Source: Yamagishiella unicocca
Lineage: Eukaryota > Chlorophyta > Chlorophyceae > Chlamydomonadales > Volvocaceae
DNA length: 64,000 bases
Direction: 5' to 3'
Assembly: GCA_003116995.1 (NCBI GenBank)
Contig: BDSL01000021.1
Location: 186,001 to 250,000, forward strand
The notes beneath the pieces are model-generated. The model did not search any database. It was not told the origin of the DNA and worked only from the letters and a program-made list of their open reading frames with translations. This document shows positions 42,905 through 52,700 of this stretch, one piece after another (within the stretch, counting starts at the first letter, position 1; every line of letters starts with the position of its first letter). The position numbers and the translations under genes are program-made.

Positions 42905-45900
42905 TTAACGGGGAACCCCATGTACACCGCTGGTAATCACCACCTGCTGCCCTTCCCCATGCCCAGAGCGCCGCCGCTTCCGCCGCTTCGACAAGCCGCC
43001 GGCCCATGCGCCTTCCGGCCCGCGCAACAACCCGCAGCCCAGGTTCCGGTTGGCCGAGGGGTCCTCTGCTGTCCAGGATTGCGGCATACCCTGCCATGGA
43101 ATGACGCCGGCTGCGGCTGCTGTTCCGTACACTAGGTAATCCAGCTGACCGATGAGCACTGCGGGAAAAGGCGAGGCGGCGAAGAGGGGCAGCCACCGCC
43201 AGCGGCGGCCGTAGGAGTGGGGTGGCAGCAGACACGCGGGCCCGGAAGCTACAGCGACGCAAGCATGGGTAGCTGCCAGGAGCTGTGTTGGTGGATGCCC
43301 ATCCCGCTCTTCCTCTCCCGCTGTCTCTCTCCCGCTGCTTCTCCCGTCCTCCCCCCCTCACCCGTCAGCAAGTAGAGCTCCATGTCGGCTGTCTGCTGAC
43401 GGGCCAGCCGGTCCATGTCCGACGTGGACGGCATGTACGGCGTGGGGTCGAAGTTGAAATTCTCCTGGAGCGCAGTTATGTTCTTGTCGTGCACCTGCAG
43501 TCATGGCCGCGGCGGGGGAGGAGGGAGCGTGGGCAGTCGCGACTTGTACGGCAGCGCACGACATGGACACTCTGCGAATACTTGCGGCTACAGCAGGCGC
43601 GGCGCCTTCCAGCCCTCAACCAACCCTCCCTGTAGTTGTTGTTGCTGCCCACCCCCGCTGGGTTGCAAGCCCCCTGGCAGGCCGAGCAGCTCCTGCCCCT
43701 CCGCTTCGGTCCTCGCCTCCGCTCTCATTGAATCCACTTCTTGTTACGACCATCCTGCCCGTTTACGACTAGCGTCTCCTCCAGCCGCCTTTTTTCCGCC
43801 CACTACTTAGTCGCTTTCGTAGCGCTATACTTCGGCTACCGTCCACGTTGCCTATCACTACGACTCAGTCGCCTAGTCGCCTTTTTTTAGCGCCATACTT
43901 GGCTACAGTCAACGTTGCCTATTCCTACACCTCAGCCGCGCCTCCGCTCCCGCTCTTCGGCGCGCCCCTGGACCATCACCTTCACCGCCCTCGGTTTGTC
44001 GGCCGTGGATTCGCGGATTCTCTTATCACCCCCCCCCCGTTGACCCACATCTGTGTACGACGCCAGCCACCCGGCTCCAAAGGACAGCAGCCGTGACGAC
44101 ACCGGGACGGGCGCCTCAAGAGGGATGACCACGTCGTACTGCAACAGTACGAGCCGCGCCGCCGCCAGGTGGTGACCGGTGCTGATGGAGCCCACCGGCG
44201 CGTGCCACGTGGCCTCGCCCAGCAGCGTCCTGTACGACACGGCCGGACGAAAGGGGGGAAGCTGAGAAGCCGCATGTCAGTCGTAGGAGGCAAATTATCG
44301 GATAGGCTGGAATACGGCGATTCTGTGGGACGTCTGTTTGAGAGTGTACATGCGGGGCGGTGGGGTGGTTCCAGACCGGCCCCCCCCTGCAGCGGGTGAG
44401 TGCGGCTTGGGGCTTACGACATGGGCCGACGAGCCCAGGGCCGCTTCCCACAAGCATCCATTTCCCACGCCCGGCAGCACATCTCCAAAAGTATGTAACA
44501 AACGGTTTCCTACTCAGCTTCCTCGTACCCGCGCTTTCCTCACACTGCCCGGCAGCGGTACAGCTCCCAAGGCGCGCCAGCTGCTGCTGCTGCTGCATAC
44601 GCCGAACCCCCCTTCCTTGTCCCCGTCCACCCGCCTGTCGGCCCCCCTAAGACCGTGCGCCAGCTACACTGCCCATGCCGCGTAGCCGGGTCTGTACGCC
44701 CCCACATCCCCGCACCCGCGCACCTGGTGTAGTAGTTGTCTGTTATGGCCGGCGCCACGCTGAGCCAGAAGCTCGCGTTCGCGTTTGCGTAGGTCTTGAA
44801 GAAGTCGCCCCCCGCCGGCCCCTGCGCGGCCATGAAGTGGTTGTAGTGCAGCAGCAGAAAGCGCAGGTGCGAGGTCATTCGCATCAGCGGGTGCCTGCGG
44901 AGGGGGGGAGGGAGGGAGAGAGGGGGGGGAGAGGAAAGCCATGGGCCGATACGTGGCGCGAAACAACAAAGTGTTTCCGTGGTTAACGTAAGTTTGCGTC
45001 CGCACCGCCCATACAAGCCATAAAAGCCCACACCGCACTGCCCATACAAGCCCACAGCAACCGTGACTTGCAGGTCTTCTCGGGTCTTCTCGCCCCCCCC
45101 CACGCACCGGACCAGGATGGCGGTGACGAACTGCCTGCTGCACAGCTCCACGCCGGACAGCGACGTCTCGCCGCCTGTCAGGGTATACTCGTTGCTGCGC
45201 AACACAAGCGGGGGGGGAGGGGCGTCAGGGCCCAGGCCGCCAACCCTTATCAGGCGAGGTGGCCGGGGGGGGGGAGATGCAAGTGGGGTGAGGTGAAGTG
45301 GGATAAGGTAGGGTTCGTGCCTGCTTGGTGCTTGCCCGGTCTCGGGTGGGTCCGGGCAGCTCCTGCACTCCGCGGGGTGCCGGAGCTGCACGACACACCT
45401 TCGCCGCCACCCCACGCTGCCCGACTGATATGGGTCGGGCCGGCCAGGGCAGGCGGCATTCCGTTCGCCACCCCGCCTCCCCCATTGGGGGCACACGGGT
45501 TTTCCTCGCAGCCTCCCTCATTGCTACGCTCCAGGCATTGAAGCGCGCCGCGAGCGTCAGGCTGCACCCGGGGGCAGCTCCCGGTGCTGCGCGGCGCGGT
45601 TCCCCCCCCTAGCCGCCACCCCAGCCCCCGCAGCCACCTGTAGTAGGTCCAGCCATGTGCGTGCATCTGTTCGGCGCGGCCCGCACAGTCGGGTGCGGTC
45701 TCGGAGCGCCGGGTCCCGTGGAGCGACCACCTGCGGCGGGTGGGCGCGCGGCGGGCTGTCAACTAACCGGGGTTGAAAAAAAGGGTTTCAGGGTCCTAAA
45801 ACCTTTTTTAATAAAAGAACCCAACCTTTTTTTTGTTAAGGGGTCAAGGGTTCCCCTTCCCGCCAAGCACAGGTCAGGCCAGGCGTGCGGCAAGCGTGGC

Positions 45901-48900
45901 TGGAGTCTGCGTAAATCCTGGACTCGAGCAGCCGCGAGTGTGTGGCTGCCGTATCTTAGTGGCTTGGTCCCCCATGCGGCTCCCCTCTCCCCCCCTCCGG
46001 TACCACACGCGCGCGTGTCCAGGTGTCCGAAGGCTATGCACCAGCTACACTTCCCATGTCGAGTAACCGGTTATTTTCTGTAAAACACCCCCCCCCCCGG
46101 ACTCCCCCCTTCACCTCGTAGGCTCCCCGCCGGTGAGCCGCCGGTGAGCCGCCGCGTCGATCCAGCGCACCTTGTCATCGAAGGAGTTAATGCCGCACAC
46201 GTAGAACTTGTCAAACCGCTGTGTCGTACAGCCATTGAGCCCTGCACGTGAGGGCGGCAGCAAGTGCGGGAGGGGGGGAGCAGCGCGGGGTACGATTGGT
46301 GGTCGCACACCCGGTGGGTGGGTGGCTGGGTCGCAGCGGGCAGTGGCGGCGGCGGCCGGCCCCATCGTCGTCGCCGCCGCCCGGTGCGGCCTCCGCCGCG
46401 AACCGGGGGGCCACCACCACCGAGGAATTTCCGTGCGGGGGGAACTGATGTGGGTTGCAATTGCACCCCACCCGTGGGACACTCACTCGCTGCGTGGCAC
46501 CAGCTCGTTCCGCCGCTCTTGGACACTGCAGCACGGCGCCAGGGAGGGTGCGGCAGGTTCGGGTCCCCACGGTTAAAATCGAGCCCCGTAGCAGCCGCTG
46601 GAGGGGGTTGACTGGGGACCGTAGAAAGCCAGCGGGTAGTACGGTAATTTGGATCCAGCCGGGATCCAACCTATCGCGGGGCGCTGCCCAGTCCCCGAGG
46701 CGCTTCGCAACCCCTGCCTCGCACACACACCGGGCCGGTGAGTGATCCTCCATTGAGTCCCTATACATATTATATCCTAAATTAGGCACCCTAAGCCAGA
46801 TAGGAGCTCGTCCAGCTGCCCCCATAGGTCCCTCTCCCACTTTCGAACCACGGGTTTCCGCCTCCCCCCCCCTCCCCACCATGCTGGTAGTCCATGATTC
46901 CCCGCTGCTGGGCGCCCCGCCGGTGGAGGGAGAAGAGCTGCGGAGGGGGCAGTGCGGAGGGGCCAGTGCGGAGGGGGCCAGTGCGGCACGAGGGGGCGGG
47001 AGCCGGGAAGATGGAGGCCACAAGGAGCAGCACGGCCAGCGAGCCAGCTGACCCACCGGGTGGGCAGCACTGACCCGAGCATGTGGACAAACAGGTCGTT
47101 CACAGCCACGGGGCTGACGGCGTCTCCACGGACCCCCTTACCCCACTCCACACCCAGGACGTGGACATAAGGCCTCACAGACCGGGACGCACTCGCATCC
47201 AGAGGGCAGAACCGTACGCCCACACGCCGCCACAACTGGAGACCTGAGGCGCTCGGGAGGGCCGTCCGGCCCCCCCTCGGTTTGTCGGCCGTGGATTCGC
47301 GGATTCCCTAATCATACCACCCAGGTCGAGTACCCGGGTCGTTTTGCAACCCGCCACCTGCCCCGCACCCCCTCCCCGCCAGCGCCCCAACCTGGACAAA
47401 GAGCGCCCGCACGGCGGCCTCGTCCTTCTCCGCCAGCGCCTTGCAACCCCCGTCCAGCCACGCCCGCACGATGACCGCCGCCAGCAGCCGCCGCAACACC
47501 GGGTACGACAAGTACGGCGGCAGCTGGGCGAGGCGCTCGCCCACGCGCTGCGCCCATTGCGCCAGCGAGGGCGGCGAAGCGGTGGCGGACAGTCGCGAAG
47601 GCAGCTGCTGGGGTACAGTGAAGGGCTGGGCCGCCTTGGCCGCCCGCACCGCCAACGGCGGGTCTTCCAAGCCATGGGTGTAGTCGCCGGGGCCGGGGCC
47701 GCTACCGCCGTTGCTGGCAGCGCTGCTGCCATCCTTTAGCAGGTCCGCGAGGCTGCGCTGATGGTGGCCGCGGCGCTGATGGTCACGGCGGCGCGCCTGA
47801 TTGGTTGAGCGGGCGGCGCCCTGGGGTTGGTCTTGGGCGTCCTGGCGGGTTTGCAGCAACCGGTTGTGGCGCTGGCAGCCGCTGCAAGCTGTGTCCACCT
47901 CCTCCACCACCTCCTCATCCCCTTGCTCGCCGAGTGTGCGGGTGGCCGAACCGCGCGGCAGCAGCAGCAGGCCCTGCGCGAGGAGCGATTGTTGCGGTGA
48001 CGGCGGGTGGTGAGACGTGAGAAGGGACACTCTGGGCTCGCTTCGCGGTGCCGCAGCGGGCTTGCGCCCGCCGCTACAGGGCTGCACCCGCCTTGCGCTT
48101 TCGCATGGGAGTGGGGTGTACGGGATCCGGCACGACACTTCATCCTTGGCCGCTGTGGCGGCAAAGCGGCGGCGGCAGCGCTGTCGGCGCGGCCGAGACG
48201 GCGGCAGGCGGCGGCACCGCCACCAGGGGTGCCACGCGGCTTGGCAGATGAGTGCCGGTGATACAGAGCGCTGGCGGCCAGGGGACTAGGCCCCGTGGGG
48301 CCCGGGTGCGCGCTGGGGGTGCGGCGCTGGCGGCGGGGCGTCCTGGCGTGGTGCGTCGGTTGCAGCCAGCGAGGCCGGGATCAGGTATGCGGCTTCCGCT
48401 TACTCCCTGCCCGCGAGCCCGGGGCCACCCTACCTCCGAGGGGACGTCGGCGCTAATTGCAGCTGCGACTGCGGCTGCGCCTACGCCGGTGCCATTCTCC
48501 CCCACAAACGCGGGACCGTCGTCGGGCCTCGGTGCATCCCGCATCGCCACTTCCCCATTCGCCGCCCCGGTCCTCTGCTTTGCGCTCCACACTATCGCTC
48601 ACTCGCTTCTTTTTTTCCAATTCACCCACCGTCCCCGAGTCAGTTTTTGCGGCCGTCAACCCAAGCCCAGTAGCCTACGCGCGCGTCCAGGTGTCCGGAG
48701 GCTATATGCCAGCTACACTTCCCACGTCGCGTACGCCGGTGCCACTCCCCCCCGGCGTAAAACGGTTTTTATACACCACCCCACGCACACGCGCTGCCGC
48801 ACCGAGCCGCTGGCACAACGCACGGCAATGACGCCGGATGGCCCCCAGCCACAGAGGGTTGGCAATAGGGCCCAGGCGCACGGGGGGCCGTTGCTGACCC

Positions 48901-49254
48901 TCATACCCATCCCACCTGCAGGAGGGACGCCACGCCGGGCTCATACAGCTCATGTGCCCGCAGCAGCAGGCGGCTGAAGTGCGGCTCCACGCTATCCAGC
49001 AGCGAGTTCAGTTGAGCCCGCAGCGCCGCGCGCCCGGTGGAATTGTCGGCCGCTACCTTCGCGCTGACCCCGTCGCCAAAAAATATGGAGCGAAGGGCGG
49101 TAGAGACGCCAGACGGCGCGTTCGCGTGGCCGCCCGAAGCACCAGCGCCAGCAGCTGCAAAGGCGCCTAAAGTATTTACACCGCTGCCGCTAGCAGCAAG
49201 AATGATAACCAGTACCACTACATCTCTAACAGCAGTTCCCGGATATCCGGGCAT
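42905..49254 (-). CDS. Sulfotransferase-like, single-pass type II membrane protein, 12 exons, about 754 aa
   Basis: Exons on the minus strand are 49254-48916, 48574-48434, 47973-47392, 47235-47053, 46909-46882, 46241-46115, 45730-45638, 45194-45108, 44894-44724, 44229-44103, 43494-43362 and 43158-42905; all phases agree. Exon 2 and the 28-base exon 5 are the least certain. A hydrophobic stretch after residue 10 (VVVLVIILAA) suggests a Golgi signal anchor. SRQFVTAILVRHPLMRMTSH (near residue 525) resembles the 3'-phosphosulfate-binding motif, usually RxPxxRxxS. NYYTR joined to TLLGEA, then LLQYDVVIPLE, match the C-terminal block of carbohydrate sulfotransferases common in green algae. The 5' phosphosulfate loop is not clear: the best candidate, GLNGCTTQRF, lacks Lys. 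The C-terminus is very basic (SKRRKRRR). It probably modifies extracellular-matrix glycans, which is inference. Confidence 0.8.
43816..43930. repeat. Imperfect tandem duplication, about 70-bp unit, in a sulfotransferase-gene intron
   Basis: TAGCGCTATACTTCGGCTAC with ACGTTGCCTATCACTAC recurs downstream as TAGCGCCATACTTGGCTACA with ACGTTGCCTATTCCTAC. The unit length is about 70 bases and identity is roughly 85 percent over the aligned part by eye. Confidence 0.75.
43979..44023 (+). repeat. 29-bp dispersed repeat, copy 2
   Basis: It contains the same GGTTTGTCGGCCGTGGATTC core as 25536 and 47279. Similarity to copy 1 extends upstream through CTTCACCGCC. It lies in the intron between exons 10 and 11 of the sulfotransferase-like gene. 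Confidence 0.85.
44648..44712 (+). repeat. Short intronic repeat copy
   Basis: GCGCCAGCTACACTGCCCAT followed by GCCGCGTAGCCGG and GTACGCCCCC matches the family core. It is in the intron between exons 9 and 10 of the sulfotransferase-like gene. Confidence 0.65.
45765..45850. repeat. Homopolymer-rich inverted-repeat-like patch
   Basis: GGTTGAAAAAAAGGGTTTC is followed by CCTAAAACCTTTTTT and AACCCAACCTTTTTTTT. The complementary A- and T-runs could pair in more than one register. It is very unlike its GC-rich surroundings and lies in the intron between exons 6 and 7 of the sulfotransferase-like gene. Confidence 0.5.
46008..46095 (+). repeat. Short intronic repeat, near-consensus copy
   Basis: TGTCCGAAGGCTATGCACCA, GCTACACTTCCCATGTC, GAGTAACCGGTTATTTTC and a C-run occur in this order. 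It lies in the intron between exons 6 and 7 of the sulfotransferase-like gene. Confidence 0.75.
47273..47310 (+). repeat. 29-bp dispersed repeat, copy 3
   Basis: The core identical to 25536 and 43979 sits in the intron between exons 3 and 4 of the sulfotransferase-like gene. All three copies have the same orientation. Confidence 0.85.
48682..48778 (+). repeat. Short intronic repeat copy
   Basis: GTGTCCGGAGGCTATATGCC, AGCTACACTTCCCACGTC, GCGTACGCCGG and CGGTTTTTATACACC follow the family order. It lies in intron 1 of the sulfotransferase-like gene. Confidence 0.7.
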
Positions 49255-49792
49255 TCGCACGCGGCAGCCTCGATAGGTGCGTCAAGGAAGAGGGGGCATA
49301 CTTCGATGAGATGATACTAGATCTATTCATGGGTGTTTCAAGTCCATAGGTTAGCCCAGGGCCGTTGTGAATCTGTCAACAAAAAACGTTGAATCTGTTC
49401 ACTTTGAAAATTTGTTGTACTACCGGTACGTGCGTACGTGAGACGCCCCCTTCCGGTTTCAGCTTCGAAAAAGTCCCTAGCAGTACTGAATTACAAGGGC
49501 AACTCAGGAAATCCAACGGCAATAGGACGCTCAGTGACGTTGGGAAGAGAACAAGAGATAGGGAGTCGCAAGGACCGCGGGCCCGCCAGTTCAGAGCAGT
49601 GACATATTATACTTTGAACATGTCTGTGACATTTTCTTGCTTCCACCCCGCAAGGTGGTGATGCCTGACGCACACGGGCAGCTCAGGCGAGGCTGTCCAC
49701 GCAGCCTCGCTGACAGCAGACATGTCCACATAGGAATGCAGCGTGACGTGCTCTTGTGAAGGCCGCCTTGAGGCCCGAGTGCAGAGTCGTCA
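49255..49792. promoter_or_regulatory. Bidirectional upstream region between the sulfotransferase-like and channel genes
   Basis: The two start codons face away from each other across 538 bases. An AT-rich patch (ACATATTATAC at about 49602-49612) could be a TATA-like element about 185 bases before the channel ATG. No other site was recognised. Confidence 0.45.
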
Positions 49793-52700
49793 ATGGAGCC
49801 TTTGTCTTGGAGTGCTGCACGTGACCAGCTCCTCGCCGAGCTTCACGCGGAGTCAGATGCGCGCACGTCTGCGTCTCGAGCAGGGGCCTCGCAAGACAGC
49901 AGGCCGCAGGGCGAAGGCCTCCGCTTGTCGCAGCCAGGCGCCGATTCTGCGCCCAACGGTAGCGTTTCGCCAACAAGGACCCCCCGCCGCTCCCTCAAGG
50001 GGGTCGCTCCTGGTACAACAGCTGCCGGCGCAGGCGCGTTGACGCCCGAGCAGCCAGCAGCTCAGCGCAAGGCTGCCCGCACCGCTCCGGCGGCCGTCAT
50101 ACCGTCTCCGGCCAACTCGATCGGCCCCTCCTCGCTTGCACGCGGAGTTCCCACCGGCGTCGCCGTAGCGCAGCTCCAACTGGAGCAGCTGCTGCGCGAG
50201 CTTCCCGCCTCCGCAGCCGTCCTCGGACCTGGACGGGGCACCAGCGGCAGCGGTGTGCTGGAGCCAGCCCAGTCCCGCGCACAGCCGCATGGGCAACGGC
50301 GCTCCGGAGGCGGCTTAGCAGGAGGGGGGCAGCAGCAGCAGGCCGACTCGTCGATGTTTGCTGCCACGGGGAGGGAGTCGCTGGCACAGCAGCAACAGCC
50401 GCAGCAGCGCGGCAGGGGCCCGTCACGGAGTAATGTGCCCTTGGGGGACGGCCGCGTGGTGCGTGGTGCCTAACCTGGAGTCGTACTGCTCGTACTGGTG
50501 GTGACGGGGGGGAGATAGTGAAACTGGGTGAATCGACAAAGGAGGAGAGGCGCTGTCGGGGGGCCAGGGGGAAGTGGCGCTGTCGGGGGGCCAGGGGGAA
50601 GTGGCGCTGGCGGGGGGCCAGGGGAAGTGGCGCTGTCGGGGGGCCAGGGGGAAGTGGCGCTGTCGGGGCCCACGGGGGAAGGGTTTTTCATCTGGGTCAG
50701 CGAGCAAACGGGCCTGGCCTCGGGCGGCCTGGCTGGGCGGTCGCGACGTCTGCGGGACGGGAGGGGCGACGGGGAGTGCCGCGGCAGGCCGTTGGCTGGC
50801 ATGCCGGTGGCACCAGGTCGCGACCGGGGAACCTAATGCAATGAACCACCGCATCTTCCGGCTGAGCGCACCACCACCACCACCACCTGCTGCTGCTGCC
50901 GGCTGGGAGGTGACCGCACACGGACGAGCCCGCCCACCGCCCTCTCGCCACCCTCTCTCGTGCTCCGGAACCGCAGGTCAACGGCGACGTGCAGATCGTG
51001 TCCACGCGCCCCCGGCCCTCTCGCGCCGCACCCGTGGACGCCGGTTCCTCGCCGCTGGGACGAGCGGGCCGCGCCTCGGTCGGTGCGGAGGACACCCGGC
51101 TCAGCTCCGAGCTCCCAATGCTCCCGCAGGCGCTGCAGCTACAGCCGCGGGCTGCCATGCCGCATCAGAAGCGTTTGTCCGGTGCTGGCGCCTTGATAGC
51201 AGCGGAAGGCGCTTCGCGACTGCCCAGGTGGGCCGGTGGTTGGGAACGGTTGGGAACGGTTGGGTCGTACGTGGTATGGTCCTGATTCTACGCCTGTTCG
51301 TGCTGCAGCCGCAGCGGTGCTCTGACCCGAATATGCCATCAGCCTGCCCTGACCCACATTTCTCCCCGCTGCCCTGGTGCCGCTTCGCTCCGCTGCCGGC
51401 CCCTTCAGGTCCTCGCTTGGGGGCGCTAGCACGGCGGCGGGCAGTGAGGGGGTGGCGGGCGGCATCCCGTCCGGCCGGGCCGCCCGCAGAAGCATCGGCG
51501 CGGGCTCTGGCGGGGGCGACCCGAGTGTCGGCGCAGGAACGGCGTACGCGATCGCCAGCCCGGCCACCGCAGCCGGCTCCCAACAACAACAGCAACAGCC
51601 GCAACCCCGCTACCAGCAACAGCCGCAGCCGGTCCCTGGGGCAGGTGCAGCCTCGCACAGTGCGGCGCGGACCGCGCTGGTGAAGCCACATGAGGAGTCA
51701 CCGGCGATGGCGGCGTCCTTTCTGCAGTCTGGCGGCTCGCCGCCGCAGCCGCCGTCGCCCTTCCGGGCCCAGCAGCCGCCGCTGCCGTCGCCGCCGCAGC
51801 AATCCCGGCTCCATCTCGGCAGCGGCTCTGGCGCGCCGCCGCCGCCGCCCGACACCCTGCCCTCCGCCAGCAGCCCCGTGGCCCTAACCGCTCAGGTGCT
51901 CGCGTTCCACACCAACAGCCTGAACGGCAAGGATGCGTGGAACGACACGGCGGCGGCGGCGGTCGAGGCAGCCACGGACGTCGTCGAGCCTGCCGGCGCC
52001 GCTGCAGCGGCGCCGCCGGCGGCGGCGGCGAAGCCGCCGGTGCCGCCGCGCCCGCCGCTGGCGCGGGCGCCATCCATCCCTCGCGGCACGGAGGCGCTGC
52101 AGGACGGCGCCGAGCGGCGGATGGATGTGTCACCCAGTTACGCTGTGGACAGTGCGACGGTGGCGGGGGCGATGGAGCGCCTGGGGGACCGCGTCCGCCG
52201 CGCCTCCGACGCCGCTGGCTCAGTGGTGGTCCTCGGCGGCGGCCGCCTCGGCTCCGCCAGCGGCCTCCCCGCCTGGGCGAGCGCCTTGCCCATCGGCAGC
52301 GTCCGCAGCTCCGAAACCGGCGACGGAGTGCGCATTGTCGCCAACCGCCGCGCGTCCGCGACGTTACGCCGAGCCAGCCTGCTGTCGGACACGGTCGGCA
52401 GCCCCCTGGCATCGCAGCAGCCGACGCCGGCGGCGGCGGCGGCGCTGGAGGGGGCCCCAGGCAGCCCTGGGCCGCCGCACGCTGCCCCGGATGTGCCTGT
52501 CGGCTCGCCGCTGCTGCTGCACCTGCAGCTGCAGCAGCTCCGCCAGCAGTACGGCCAGGTGCACCCGCCGTCGCCGCCGCTGCAGGGGTACGTGCCGACG
52601 GGGCTGCCGTCGTCGTTGCCTGGGATACCGCCGCCGCCGCCGCCGCTGCCGGAGGAGGAGGCTTCCGGGTCGAGGGCAGCGGTTGAAGCCTGCACGTCGC

